Positions 9,866 through 24,066 of a DNA stretch of 64,000 nt are shown in pieces. The stretch is taken from contig NZ_CP022356.1 in NCBI RefSeq assembly GCF_002216855.1, positions 930,001 to 994,000 on the forward strand, in the 5' to 3' direction. Each line of letters begins with the position of its first letter. The first letter of the stretch is position 1. This DNA is from Paraphotobacterium marinum. GTDB taxonomy: Bacteria > Pseudomonadota > Gammaproteobacteria > Enterobacterales > Vibrionaceae. The position numbers and the translations under genes were made by a program. The notes under the pieces are model-generated. The model had not been told where the DNA came from and searched no databases. It was given only the letters and a program-made list of their open reading frames with translations.

Positions 9866-9956
9866 AAAATTTGTTTACAATTCGAAAAGCTGACTCTGCA
9901 ATACACATCAAGATCTTTATATCTTTAAAATCCTGCAAAACCCCTTGGGTGTTGTA

Positions 9957-12846
<2,890 letters not shown>

Positions 12847-13062
12847 ATACAACCCCAAAGGGTCTCACGTATGTCTAAACAACCAAGGTTCTTTGTTTCG
12901 CCGGATCTTAAAAATACAAGACACTTGATGTGTTTTGCTTTTTGAGAACTCTTCTAACTTTCGTTAGAATTATTTTACTAGTCAGCTTTCCAAATTGTTA
13001 AAGAGCTATGGTTTTCAAAAAAAACCAATTCCTAAAATGTCTCTATCAAACAGCTTAGGAAT

Positions 13063-13138
13063 TGGTGGAGCTAAGCAGGATCGAACTGCTGACCTCCTGC
13101 ATGCCATGCAGGCGCTCTCCCAGCTGAGCTATAGCCCC
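13063..13138 (-). tRNA. tRNA-Ala (GGC anticodon)
   Basis: A 76-nt cloverleaf on the minus strand from GGGGCTATAGCTCAG to CCA. The anticodon loop reads CATGGCATG, giving GGC. Encoded CCA. It is the last tRNA of the 16S-23S spacer, next to 23S. Confidence 0.95.
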
Positions 13139-13147
13139 AGGAGAAAA

Positions 13148-13223
13148 TGGTGGGCGATACCGGGCTCGAACCAGTGACCCCCTCCTTGTAAGGGAGGTGC
13201 TCTCCCAACTGAGCTAATCGCCC
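13148..13223 (-). tRNA. tRNA-Val (TAC anticodon)
   Basis: A 76-nt cloverleaf on the minus strand starting GGGCGATTAGCTCAG; the anticodon stem-loop CTCCCTTACAAGGAG gives TAC. Encoded CCA. Third tRNA in the rRNA spacer, 9 bp from tRNA-Ala. Confidence 0.95.
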
Positions 13224-13249
13224 ACTTAAAAAACCATTAAATTAAATAA

Positions 13250-13325
13250 TGGTGGGTCGTGCAGGATTCGAACCTGCGACCAATTGATTAAAAGTCAACT
13301 GCTCTACCAACTGAGCTAACGACCC
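13250..13325 (-). tRNA. tRNA-Lys (TTT anticodon)
   Basis: A 76-nt cloverleaf on the minus strand starting GGGTCGTTAGCTCAG with anticodon loop ACTTTTAAT (TTT). Encoded CCA. Second tRNA in the rRNA spacer, 4 bp from tRNA-Glu. Confidence 0.95.
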
Positions 13326-13329
13326 TAAG

Positions 13330-13405
13330 TGGCGTCCCGTAGGGGAGTCGAACCCCTGTTACCGCCGTGAAAGGGCGGTGTCCTAGGCCTCTAGACGAAC
13401 GGGAC
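13330..13405 (-). tRNA. tRNA-Glu (TTC anticodon)
   Basis: A 76-nt cloverleaf on the minus strand starting GTCCCGTTCGTCTAGAGG, with anticodon stem-loop CCGCCCTTTCACGGCGG giving TTC. Encoded CCA. First tRNA after 16S in the transcription direction. Confidence 0.95.
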
Positions 13406-13493
13406 TTGGGTTTCAAGATTAACTATCTTGAAAATCTCTTTAATATTTAACTAAATAATCTGTGTGGACACTACATCAATATAATCTTTAAGG

Positions 13494-15034
<1,541 letters not shown>

Positions 15035-15214
15035 AAAGTTTTGGCTCAATGAATTCTGATTAATAAATTGACTGTGATGAATATCGCTATTCATTCGGTC
15101 ACTCAGCTCATTGATAATTCTTTTTTAATGACTATCATTCACGAGTGCCCACACAGATTATCTAGTTATATTTTTAAAGAACTTAAAAGAAATCTCTCTC
15201 TTTTGTGGGAATGA

Positions 15215-15242
15215 ATTATAGATAGTTATAATTTTATTTCAA
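15215..15242 (-). promoter_or_regulatory. Predicted rRNA operon promoter
   Basis: Reading the minus strand upstream of 16S, TTGAAA (15242-15237) and TATAAT (15220-15215) are separated by 16 bp, a near-consensus sigma-70 promoter about 180 bp before the mature 16S 5' end. No other comparably good promoter is visible between the pha terminator and 16S. The transcript leader then runs through the 15035-15210 spacer. Confidence 0.6.
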
Positions 15243-15253
15243 TACTTTTTTTT

Positions 15254-15291
15254 AAAAAAAAAACCAACTGTTCACAAAGTGGACAAGTTGG
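15254..15291 (-). terminator. Rho-independent terminator of the pha operon
   Basis: On the minus strand, CCAACTTGTCCAC and GTGAACAGTTGG form a stem with two mismatches around a short TTT loop, followed by a run of about 11 T. It begins about 25 bp after the phaC stop and separates the pha operon from the rRNA promoter. Confidence 0.7.
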
Positions 15292-15316
15292 CCTTATTTT
15301 CATCAAAAAAGAGCTT

Positions 15317-17089
15317 TTATGATAATGTTTCTTTTACATAATCGCCAGGAGCAACGTTAATAGACTTAAACTCATAATTTCCAGCATTTTTAGGTGCTAA
15401 CACTTTAGTAGAGGGACTATTTTTTGATAACCATTCATTCCAGTGTGTCCACCATGATCCTTCATTAACCTTCATATCATTTTTCCAATCTTCAGGAGAT
15501 TCGACTAATTTTGTATTAGTATAATATGAATATTTATTTTTGGATGGGTGATTAACGATACCAGCAATATGACCTGAATCGCCTAAAACAAAAGTTTTAT
15601 CGCCTTTAAACATAAGTGCACCACGATAAGTAGCTTGCCAAAGTGCAATATGGTCTTCTTTTGTAGAAATAAAGTAGCTGTTTGTATCCACTGCTGATAA
15701 GTCAATTTCAACACCTTTCACTTTGAACTTACCATTTGCCAAACTATTATCAAGATAAAAATCTCTCAGGATATTATTATGACATTTAGCAGAAACATTT
15801 GTACTATCACTATTCCAATACAACATGTCAAAGTCTACAGGACTATTTCCTTTAAGATAGTTATCAATATAGTAATTCCAGTATAGGCTATTTTCTCTTA
15901 ATAAACTAAAAGTAACACTAAGTGAACGACCATCTAAATAACCTTTGGAAGTATTTTGCTCTTCTATAGCCGTAATAACTTGATCATTGATAAAACTTCC
16001 TAATTCTCCCGGTTGAGAAAAATCCAATAACGTAGTAAAAAATGTTGCTGTTTTTACTTTAGATTTTTGACCAGTCGCTTTCAAATAGGCAAGAGTTGTC
16101 GCTAAAAGAGTCCCACCAATACAATATCCACTTACATTTATTTCTTTTTGTTTTGTAACATCAGAAACAATATTAATTGCATTTAGGGCACCATCAACAA
16201 CATAATCTTCAAAACCAACTTTTGCCATTTCACTATTAGGGTTTTTCCATGACATTAAAAAAACACGGTGACCTTGTTCAACCAACCATTTAATCATAGA
16301 GTTTTTTTCACGTAAGTCTAAAATATAATATTTATTTATAAATGGTGGGATAAATAATAATGGAGTTTTATTTACTTTTTCAGTCGTTGGTTTGTATTCT
16401 ATTAATTCAAATAGATCATTTCGATAAATAACATCACCTGCAGTATTAGCAATGTTTTTACCTAATTCAAAGGCTGCACTGTTTGTCATTCTTACTTTTA
16501 ACATCTCAGCACTTGCATCTAAATCTTCTTTAAGTAACTTGATCCCTTTTACAAGATTTTGCCCATTGGATTCAATGGTCAATTTCATTAATTCTGGATT
16601 TGTTGAAATAAAGTTACTTGGAGACATGGCATTTACAGCCTGTCGAGAAAAGAAACTTAAACGTTCTTTAACTTCTGGCTCAATCCCATCAACACTATCT
16701 ATGGTTTGTTGAACTGTATTACTAAAAAGTAAATAAGATTGTTTGATGAAATTAAACATTGACTCTTCTTTCCAGGCTGGATGATTAAATCTTTTATCAC
16801 CTTTGTCTGGCTCTATCAAATCATGTTCTTGTTGAGCTTGTGTTGGTTGTGAAATACTTTGCCAAATTTTAAATTGGTTTTCCCACCAGTTCATTTGGAC
16901 TTTCATTAAAGCATCGGGATTACTGACTGCTTTTTCAAGTAACTTAGTTATATCATCTAAGTTAACTTCATTAATTGCTTTTCCTAATGGTGAATTGAAA
17001 GTCGTTTTATTGTTTTCAATTTCTTCCCACCATTTTTGGTTACATTTTTGAAGCTGATCAAGGTAATCCGTAAAAAAGTTCTTGTACAT
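15317..17089 (-). CDS. phaC: Class I polyhydroxyalkanoate synthase PhaC
   Basis: A 590-residue PHA synthase, polymerising 3-hydroxybutyryl-CoA at the granule surface. The lipase-like box GYCIGG carries the catalytic Cys (about residue 320), with Asp in STKEDHIALW (about 475) and His in GDSGHIAG (about 507). An N-terminal PhaC_N region precedes the alpha/beta-hydrolase core. The frame is open to an ATG at 17122, but the ATG at 17089 has AGAGG upstream and gives the usual N-terminus (MYKNFFTDYLDQLQ). It is the last gene of phaB-phaA-phaP-phaC, an order shared with Vibrio chromosome II pha operons. Confidence 0.92.
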   Translation of the reverse strand: MYKNFFTDYLDQLQKCNQKWWEEIENNKTTFNSPLGKAINEVNLDDITKLLEKAVSNPDALMKVQMNWWENQFKIWQSISQPTQAQQEHDLIEPDKGDKRFNHPAWKEESMFNFIKQSYLLFSNTVQQTIDSVDGIEPEVKERLSFFSRQAVNAMSPSNFISTNPELMKLTIESNGQNLVKGIKLLKEDLDASAEMLKVRMTNSAAFELGKNIANTAGDVIYRNDLFELIEYKPTTEKVNKTPLLFIPPFINKYYILDLREKNSMIKWLVEQGHRVFLMSWKNPNSEMAKVGFEDYVVDGALNAINIVSDVTKQKEINVSGYCIGGTLLATTLAYLKATGQKSKVKTATFFTTLLDFSQPGELGSFINDQVITAIEEQNTSKGYLDGRSLSVTFSLLRENSLYWNYYIDNYLKGNSPVDFDMLYWNSDSTNVSAKCHNNILRDFYLDNSLANGKFKVKGVEIDLSAVDTNSYFISTKEDHIALWQATYRGALMFKGDKTFVLGDSGHIAGIVNHPSKNKYSYYTNTKLVESPEDWKNDMKVNEGSWWTHWNEWLSKNSPSTKVLAPKNAGNYEFKSINVAPGDYVKETLS

Positions 17090-17157
17090 TGAACATTTAC
17101 CTCTCAGAAAGGAAAAATCCATCCCAACATTAAGTTAGAATGGATTTGAAAAATAAA

Positions 17158-17508
17158 TTAAGCTGCTGGTGCTACTTCTTTTACATTTTCAGCAACTAAA
17201 GCATCACAATCAGCTTTAAAATCTTGTGCTACAGCTGAGAATTTTTTGCTATCTTCAACCATTTGTTGAGATAAACGAGTTAGAGCGTCAATTTGTGAGC
17301 TGTTAAAACTAACTAAAGATTGAACATCCTTGATATCAGTTGCAGCTTTAAGTTGAGACAAACCTAACTCAGAATATGAACGTGCAGCAGAAAGTTGTAG
17401 GTGAGTTAACTCTTCTACGTTTTTTGCGCATAGTTTGTTGAATTTAACTAAAGGAGCAAAAGTTTTTTCAGCTTGCTCAGAAAAAGATTTAAACATATCA
17501 GTATACAT
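17158..17508 (-). CDS. phaP: Phasin family protein PhaP
   Basis: A 116-residue protein with the phasin pattern: MYTDMFKSFSEQAEKTFAPL, then amphipathic helices (LTHLQLSAARSYSELGLSQL) and an Ala-rich end EVAPAA. It coats PHB granules and controls their size. The frame is open upstream into phaA, but the ATG at 17508 has AAGGAAAAT immediately before it and matches known phasin starts. It lies 50 bp downstream of phaA in the pha operon. Confidence 0.88.
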   Translation of the reverse strand: MYTDMFKSFSEQAEKTFAPLVKFNKLCAKNVEELTHLQLSAARSYSELGLSQLKAATDIKDVQSLVSFNSSQIDALTRLSQQMVEDSKKFSAVAQDFKADCDALVAENVKEVAPAA

Positions 17509-17561
17509 ATTATTTTCCTTATAAAGATTTACTTCAATTTGTTTTTTAACAAAATTATTTG

Positions 17562-18767
17562 TTAAACATTTTTTAGTACAATAGCTGTACCCATTCCGCC
17601 GCCAATACAAAGAGAAGCTAAACCATATTGAGTATTACGGCGACGCATTTCGTGAATTAAACTTACTACAATTCTATTTCCAGATGCTCCTAATGGATGA
17701 CCTAAAGCAATAGCTCCACCATTAACGTTAGCTTTTTCAAGTATACTACCAACTTGAACTTCTAATTTATCCGCTAACTGATACGCAACACCAAGAGCTT
17801 GACCGGCAAACGCTTCATTTAACTCTAATAAGCCCAAATCATTGATAGATAAGTTTGCTTTATCTAAAGCTTTCATGACTGCTGGTACTGGACCTAAACC
17901 CATTACTTCTGGTGCTAGCCCTGCTTGAGCATAACTTTCAACTTCCATAATTGGTGTTAAGTTGTATTTTTTAACTGCTTCTTCTGAAGCTACGATGACT
18001 GCGCTTCCACCATCATTAATTCCAGAAGCATTACCTGCAGTTACAGAGCCATCTTTTTTGAAAGCAGGTCTTAACTTAGCTAATTTTTCAATACTTGCAT
18101 CTTGCTTTGGATACTCATCTGTATCAACTACATTCGTTGAACGCCTTGTGACAACTTCAACAGGTGTGATTTCGTCAGCAAATTTTCCTGCTTCTATTGC
18201 AGCAACTGCTTTTCTCTGGCTAGATAAAGCAAATTCATCCTGTTGCTCTCTTGATAAATTAACTTCACTTACTACGTTTTCAGCCGTTACACCCATGTGA
18301 TACTTATTGAAAGCATCTGTTAATCCATCGGTAATTAATAAGTCAGATAATTGAATATTACCCATTTTGTTACCTTCACGAACATTAGATTCAGTCGCAA
18401 AAGGTATTTGTGACATATTTTCGGCACCTGCAGCAACAACAACATCTGCATCACCTGCTTTAATGTGAGCAGCTGCATCCATGATGGTTTTCATTCCACT
18501 ACCACAAACCATGTTTAAGGTATATGCAGGTACTTCTGCTGGAATTCCAGCTAAAATTGATGCTTGTCGACCTGGTCCCATACCTTGACCAGTTCCCACT
18601 ACATTTCCTAGTATAACTTCATCTACTGCTTCCGCTGGTAGATTCGCTTCAGTTAAAGCAGCCTTAATAGCTACTGCAGCTAATTTAGCCGCTGATTCTG
18701 TTTTAAGTGCTCCACAAAAGCTACCAATTGGAGTTCTTTTTGCACTAACAATATAAATTTTTGACAT
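17562..18767 (-). CDS. phaA: Acetyl-CoA acetyltransferase (beta-ketothiolase) PhaA
   Basis: A 401-residue thiolase with the acyl-enzyme Cys in NMVCGSGMK (about 88), His in GHPLGASGNR (about 357) and second Cys in SLCIGGGMGTA (about 387). It condenses two acetyl-CoA to acetoacetyl-CoA, the first step of PHB synthesis. ATG 18767 follows phaB by 24 bp. All catalytic residues are present and the length is standard. Confidence 0.92.
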   Translation of the reverse strand: MSKIYIVSAKRTPIGSFCGALKTESAAKLAAVAIKAALTEANLPAEAVDEVILGNVVGTGQGMGPGRQASILAGIPAEVPAYTLNMVCGSGMKTIMDAAAHIKAGDADVVVAAGAENMSQIPFATESNVREGNKMGNIQLSDLLITDGLTDAFNKYHMGVTAENVVSEVNLSREQQDEFALSSQRKAVAAIEAGKFADEITPVEVVTRRSTNVVDTDEYPKQDASIEKLAKLRPAFKKDGSVTAGNASGINDGGSAVIVASEEAVKKYNLTPIMEVESYAQAGLAPEVMGLGPVPAVMKALDKANLSINDLGLLELNEAFAGQALGVAYQLADKLEVQVGSILEKANVNGGAIALGHPLGASGNRIVVSLIHEMRRRNTQYGLASLCIGGGMGTAIVLKNV

Positions 18768-18791
18768 TTTTTTCTCCCATATACATACATT

Positions 18792-19532
18792 TTAGTGCAT
18801 GTATAATCCACCATTAAGACTTAAAGTTTCACCAGTAATATAAGCTGCAGCATCACTTGCTAAATATGCGACTGCACCACCAATTTCTTCTGGAGTTGCA
18901 AGACGTCTCATTGGAATTTCAGCTTTAATAGAATCTAAGATCTCTGGTTTAATTTTCTCAACCATTGGTGTTAGAGTATATCCAGGTGCAATAGCATTGA
19001 CAGTAATACCTGCACGCGCACCTTCAAAAGCCAACGCTTTTGTAAATCCTATCATACCTGCTTTAGCAGCTGAGTAGTTTGTTTGTCCAAACTGTCCTTT
19101 AAGACCATTAACAGATGTAATATTTATAATTCTACCTGACTTATTTTCAAGCATAGAATTAAAAATTGGGTGAGTTACGTTATACAAACTGTTTAGGTTA
19201 GTGTTTATAACTTCATTCCATTGTTCTGCAGTCATTCTCTTGAATGTAGTATCACGAGTAATACCAGCGTTATTAACTAATACATCAACTTTACCTTCTT
19301 CTTTTAAAAGAACAGATAATGATTCTTGACAAAATGCTGTATCAGTGACATCTAAAGCTAACAATCGAACTTGTTCATTCGTAAAGCCATTCGCTTTAAA
19401 CCATTCTTGAGCTGACTCCTCACTTCCAGGGGAATAAGTCGCAATTACACGATATCCTTGTTCTAATAAAGACTTAGTTATTGTTGAACCAATGCCGCCT
19501 TTTGCTCCTGTTACTAATGCGATCCTACTCAT
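18792..19532 (-). CDS. phaB: Acetoacetyl-CoA reductase PhaB
   Basis: A 246-residue SDR that reduces acetoacetyl-CoA to (R)-3-hydroxybutyryl-CoA with NADPH. Visible motifs: TGAKGGIG cofactor loop, NNAGITRD, catalytic SVNGLKGQFGQTNYSAAKAG and C-terminal SLNGGLYMH. The frame opens at 19553, but GGGAGGT followed 9 nt later by ATG 19532 marks the real start (MSRIALVTGAKGG). First gene of the pha operon, so its promoter should lie in 19533-19730, an AT-rich stretch where I see no sure -35/-10 pair. Confidence 0.9.
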   Translation of the reverse strand: MSRIALVTGAKGGIGSTITKSLLEQGYRVIATYSPGSEESAQEWFKANGFTNEQVRLLALDVTDTAFCQESLSVLLKEEGKVDVLVNNAGITRDTTFKRMTAEQWNEVINTNLNSLYNVTHPIFNSMLENKSGRIINITSVNGLKGQFGQTNYSAAKAGMIGFTKALAFEGARAGITVNAIAPGYTLTPMVEKIKPEILDSIKAEIPMRRLATPEEIGGAVAYLASDAAAYITGETLSLNGGLYMH

Positions 19533-19730
19533 TGTGAATATACCTCCCTTCACATAATTTGTGTTATATTATATTTATTTATTTGTTTTATATTTCTGAA
19601 AATTATTATGCACTAGAAATGCTACATTTTTATGTCACAATAATTTATATTGCATATATGAACATACACACATATAAAATTCAAGTATTATTTATATTTT
19701 ATTAATACAAAAGGATGATAAAAATGGAAT

Positions 19731-22700
19731 TTAACTAATCAATTTTGAAGCGTGTTTTTTACTAAATATTTTTAATAAACATGGTGTAACAAATAAAGTA
19801 AGGAAAGTCGAGAAAATTAGCCCTCCACATACGATTAATGATAATTGAGACCACATTTGGGCTGATGGTGCATCATACTGGATTTTCAGGTTCACAAAAT
19901 CAAAGCTGAACTTAAAAACCATTGGTAATAGACCAAATACAGTTGTAATCGTTGTTAAAAGTACCGGCCTTAATCTATTTAGTCCAGTTTTAAGAATAAT
20001 ATCATCCAGTGATGATGACGCATTTTTATAGGAATTAAATGTATCAATTAACACAATATTATTATTCACAACTATACCTGCCAAAGCGATAATACCAATT
20101 CCAGACATGACAATACCAAATGGCTGATTAAAAATAATCAATGTAATTAAAGAACCAATAGTTGAAAAAATAATTGCTGAAATTATCATCAAAGCCTGAG
20201 AGTATGAATTAAATTGCGTTACAAGCACAATTAAAATACAAAATAAAGCAATTAGAAAAGCATGTTTTAAAAACTGTTCTGATTCTTTCGTTTTACTTCT
20301 TTCGCCTTCAATTTTTATACTAATACCTTGTGGAATAACTGTATTGGATAAAAGTTTACTAATTTTTTGATTTATATTATAAATTTTTGAGCTATCTTCA
20401 GCATCTGCTAATATATTAAAAGCAAAATTCCCATCAACTTTTCTATAAGTTTCATTACTATTTTTTAGGCTTATTTTGATAAACTTAGACAATGGAACCT
20501 GACCATTTGGAGTCATGATCCGTGTTTCATCTAATTGGTTAATACTTCTGAAATCTTTTGGAAATCTAACGCGTATATCGATTTCTTCACTTAAATCATC
20601 TGGATAAAATGTACCTACTAACAATCCATTTGAAATCATTTGTATATAACTACCTATTTCTTCTGTAGTTGTTCCATATTCTGCAGCAATTTTCTTATTT
20701 ACTTGAATATCCCATTCTAACTGATCCATCGGAATGTTATTTTCAATATTTTTGATACCATTTATTTGACTTAAATCTTTCGCAAATTTACTAGTAAACT
20801 TCGCAAGCTTGGCATATTGATTTGAGCTTAAAATAATTTTTATATCTCTCCCCAGCTTTGGCCCCTTTTTGTCTTCTATATATATATATTTAATTCCATA
20901 TATTTCATCAAGCTTTGATTTAATTTGATTAAGTATCAATTTTGATTTCTCTCTTTGATCCCATTTCAAAAGATTAATATCTAATTGTCCAATACTTGTT
21001 TCTCGTTGATTACTTGTTGTTTTAACCAAAACGAAGTCTACTCCTTTTACATTTTCTACTTTTCTTAAAGCGGCATTCATTATTTTTTCTTTGTGCTCTA
21101 AAGATAAGTTTTTATCTGCTTTAATTTTTATAATGATGTTGGTTGCATCAATTTTCGGGAAAAACTCAATACCTCTATTAAAAAAAACAAATACAATACA
21201 GACCATAAACAACATGGTTATAATTAGAGCTACAAACATTTTCGGCTTTTTGATTATTCTTTTTAGATATGTTTGATATTTGTTTGCCAAAAAACTGTCT
21301 ACCGCAACCTTTTTAATTGACTTATTTTTTAATCTTATTTGACTAGCTATAATTGGTATAAAAATGATTGCAATCAAAAACGAAGAAAATAAGACCGCAA
21401 TCATAGTAATAGGTAAATACTTCATAAAGTCACCCATAATACCAGGCCAAAACATTAAGGGCATAAAAGCTAAGATAGTCGTTAGTGTTGATGAAAAAAT
21501 TGGAATGGCCATTCTTTTTGAAGATTTGAGGTAACTATTAAAAACTGTCTCACCGTTTTCTAAATTTTTTTTTGCATCTTCTACAACAACAATACTCCCG
21601 TCAACTAGTAAACCAACTGACATTATGAGCGCAAACATTACAACAATGTTAATTGTTATACCTAAAGCCGTAAGCATTGTTATGCCTAATAATATTGAGC
21701 ATGGAATGGCTAAAAATACATAGACGCTGCTAGTTATCCCTAAATAAAAACACACGACTATCGAGACTAAAATAATAGATAATATAATATTAGAGTTCAA
21801 TTCATTGAGCATCTCTTTTACTTGAACAGAGCGATCGCTAATTAGCGAAGCATTGATATTTACCGGCCAAGATTGAGTGTTTTCTTTTACAATCGTTCTA
21901 ATAATATCTACAGTATCAATAATATTTTTACCTGGTTTTTTCATTACTTCCAAAGTAATCATTTTTTTATTATCTAAACTTGATGATGATTCGGCGTCTT
22001 TAAAAGTTCTTTTTACTTCGGCTATGTCTGACATGATAATAACTTCTTGTTCAAAACTTTTAACTGGTGTTGTTAAGATGTCTGTAATATTCTCAATAAC
22101 CGATGGAACTGATAAATCTAATGAGCCCTCTCCGGTTTGTAGATTACCAGCAGGGATAAGAGTATTATTTTTTTGTATATAATTGTATACATCTTTTAAA
22201 TTGATTTGATACAGTGATAAAAACATAGGAGATATGTTAATTTCAACAAATTCATCTCTATTTCCTCTCTGTTTTACTTCCAATATATTTATATTTTTTT
22301 CAAGATTTTCTTTCAATCTTTTAGATAAATCGTTCATCTTACTTTCAGGAATACTCCCTGATATGACTACTTTTAAGATTGGGTTTTGTGTTGCTAAGCT
22401 AATTTCTCTTATATTCGGTTCGGAAGTTCCTTCAGGTAATTTAGATTTGACCTGATCAATGACTTCTCTGATATCATCTATGGCTTTTTTAGAATCTGAC
22501 CCAATATCAAACTCTAAAAAAATAGAAGCATGATTTTCAGTTGCCGTAGATCTAAAGGTTTTTAAATTTTTTACACTCGTTAATTTTTTTTCAACTGGTC
22601 TCAGCAGAAGTCTTTCTGAATCCTCAGGTGAAATACCCTGATAATTCATTGATATGTATATATAGGGCATTTTTACATCTGGCTCGGCTTCTTTAGAAAT

Positions 22701-22796
22701 ATTAAAATAACAAAATAGCCCCACTATCATTAATATAATAAAAACCAAGTTTATTGTTTTATTTTTATAAAAAAGCTGAGTTAGCAATTTACTCAT
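19731..22796 (-). CDS. RND efflux pump, inner-membrane transporter (AcrB/HAE family)
   Basis: About 1,021 residues with the full RND plan: N-terminal helix, PN/PC periplasmic domains, helix bundle, then repeat. KEAEPDVKMPYIYISMNYQG after the first helix is typical, and SVGLLVDGSIVVVEDA carries the transmembrane Asp that relays protons. The second half has GIIALAGIVVNNNIVLIDTF, where NNNIV replaces the usual NNAIV. Start ATG 22796 overlaps the upstream adaptor stop by 8 bp. No outer-membrane TolC partner is adjacent. Most like divergent Vibrio Vex-type or CzcA-like pumps; the substrate is unknown. Confidence 0.85.
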   Translation of the reverse strand: MSKLLTQLFYKNKTINLVFIILMIVGLFCYFNISKEAEPDVKMPYIYISMNYQGISPEDSERLLLRPVEKKLTSVKNLKTFRSTATENHASIFLEFDIGSDSKKAIDDIREVIDQVKSKLPEGTSEPNIREISLATQNPILKVVISGSIPESKMNDLSKRLKENLEKNINILEVKQRGNRDEFVEINISPMFLSLYQINLKDVYNYIQKNNTLIPAGNLQTGEGSLDLSVPSVIENITDILTTPVKSFEQEVIIMSDIAEVKRTFKDAESSSSLDNKKMITLEVMKKPGKNIIDTVDIIRTIVKENTQSWPVNINASLISDRSVQVKEMLNELNSNIILSIILVSIVVCFYLGITSSVYVFLAIPCSILLGITMLTALGITINIVVMFALIMSVGLLVDGSIVVVEDAKKNLENGETVFNSYLKSSKRMAIPIFSSTLTTILAFMPLMFWPGIMGDFMKYLPITMIAVLFSSFLIAIIFIPIIASQIRLKNKSIKKVAVDSFLANKYQTYLKRIIKKPKMFVALIITMLFMVCIVFVFFNRGIEFFPKIDATNIIIKIKADKNLSLEHKEKIMNAALRKVENVKGVDFVLVKTTSNQRETSIGQLDINLLKWDQREKSKLILNQIKSKLDEIYGIKYIYIEDKKGPKLGRDIKIILSSNQYAKLAKFTSKFAKDLSQINGIKNIENNIPMDQLEWDIQVNKKIAAEYGTTTEEIGSYIQMISNGLLVGTFYPDDLSEEIDIRVRFPKDFRSINQLDETRIMTPNGQVPLSKFIKISLKNSNETYRKVDGNFAFNILADAEDSSKIYNINQKISKLLSNTVIPQGISIKIEGERSKTKESEQFLKHAFLIALFCILIVLVTQFNSYSQALMIISAIIFSTIGSLITLIIFNQPFGIVMSGIGIIALAGIVVNNNIVLIDTFNSYKNASSSLDDIILKTGLNRLRPVLLTTITTVFGLLPMVFKFSFDFVNLKIQYDAPSAQMWSQLSLIVCGGLIFSTFLTLFVTPCLLKIFSKKHASKLIS

Positions 22797-23850
22797 ACAA
22801 ATCACCAATACTTTTTGTTTTAACCGGCTCCCCTATATTTACATTAGATTGCCCTAAAACAATAATATTGATGGGCTTATTAATGTTAGTGACCCATACA
22901 TTTTTTGTCGTTATATTTTCAACTTGGACACTTTGAAAAAATACTTTTTGGTTTTCTACATATTTGACGCCAATATTGCCTTTATTATCAAAACTTAGGA
23001 CAGATGGAGAGACCTGAATCCCCATTTTTTTTTCTAGATCAAACCTTACTTTACACAATTGACCTGCTTTAAGGTTTTTGTTTTTAATTAAAGCTTCAGT
23101 ATCATAGGTATTTGTTTGTGGATTGGCTTCGAAAGATATATAACTTATCTCTCCCAAGAACTTTTGTGCATTACATTCTACGTCTACGTCATCTTTGAGT
23201 TTGATTTGATTTATGTATTTAGGGTTTAAATCTATTTGAACAATTAATTCTCTAGTTTGAATAATTTTGCCTAAAACTTCTCCTTTTTTTACATACACCC
23301 CTGTATCATCAATAATATCATTTAGTATTCCAGATATTGGTGCTCTCAAAACTTTTTTATTTAAATCATCTTTAATTTTTTCCCAATACGACTTAGCAGT
23401 ATTATAAGCAACCTTGGCTTGCAATAATCGTAATTTAGCTTGAAATCCACTTTGGTGGAGATTTTCTATTGCTTTATATTCCATTTTTTTTTCAATATAA
23501 TCAGACTCTGCTTTGATTAATTCCGTTTCGAGATTCTCTAAATCAAATTTTACAAGCTCACTTCCCTGTTCAACATAATCTCCTTTTTTGGCAAGTACTT
23601 TTTTAATAACTCCCTCAGTATTTGATATCAAATCAAGAGATAAAAAAGGCTTTGTTTTGCCTTCCGTACGATATTGCAGAACAAAATTTTCTGGCACAAA
23701 CAACTTAGTCGTTACTTTTGCTATTTCTTCCCCTTTATTTTCATCTTTTGATTTTGGAGACAAAGACGTGTCTTGTTTTTTCAAAAGAAAAATAATCAAT
23801 ATTATAAAAAAGAGTAAAGTTAAAATAATGATGTACTTTTTCATCAACAA
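22789..23850 (-). CDS. RND efflux periplasmic adaptor (membrane fusion protein)
   Basis: A 353-residue HlyD/AcrA-type adaptor: an N-terminal membrane anchor (YIIILTLLFFIILIIFLL), a biotinyl-lipoyl half-motif (GVIKKVLAKKGDYVEQGSEL), a coiled-coil hairpin (about 110-160), the second lipoyl half (LRAPISGILNDIIDDTGVYV) and a beta-barrel domain. It overlaps the RND gene and should bridge the pump to an outer-membrane channel encoded elsewhere. The 210 bp upstream, to the divergent autotransporter gene, hold the promoters; no operator was recognised. Confidence 0.85.
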   Translation of the reverse strand: MLMKKYIIILTLLFFIILIIFLLKKQDTSLSPKSKDENKGEEIAKVTTKLFVPENFVLQYRTEGKTKPFLSLDLISNTEGVIKKVLAKKGDYVEQGSELVKFDLENLETELIKAESDYIEKKMEYKAIENLHQSGFQAKLRLLQAKVAYNTAKSYWEKIKDDLNKKVLRAPISGILNDIIDDTGVYVKKGEVLGKIIQTRELIVQIDLNPKYINQIKLKDDVDVECNAQKFLGEISYISFEANPQTNTYDTEALIKNKNLKAGQLCKVRFDLEKKMGIQVSPSVLSFDNKGNIGVKYVENQKVFFQSVQVENITTKNVWVTNINKPINIIVLGQSNVNIGEPVKTKSIGDLYE

Positions 23851-24066
23851 ACCTTTATCAACAATAAAAAAAGTATTTCTTTAATTATAGAAAACAATAA
23901 TTGTACAGTGTTGTTTTTTTTAGAATTTATATAAGAACTAGAATAGGTTCACGGTTTTTTGCAAAACTAAAAGTACTTAAAATATAATATTATTGAAAAT
24001 CAATAAATTAGCTTTGGCATGTAAAATGCTTTTCAATTTTCAAATGTAACTTTTGAGGATTTGAAA

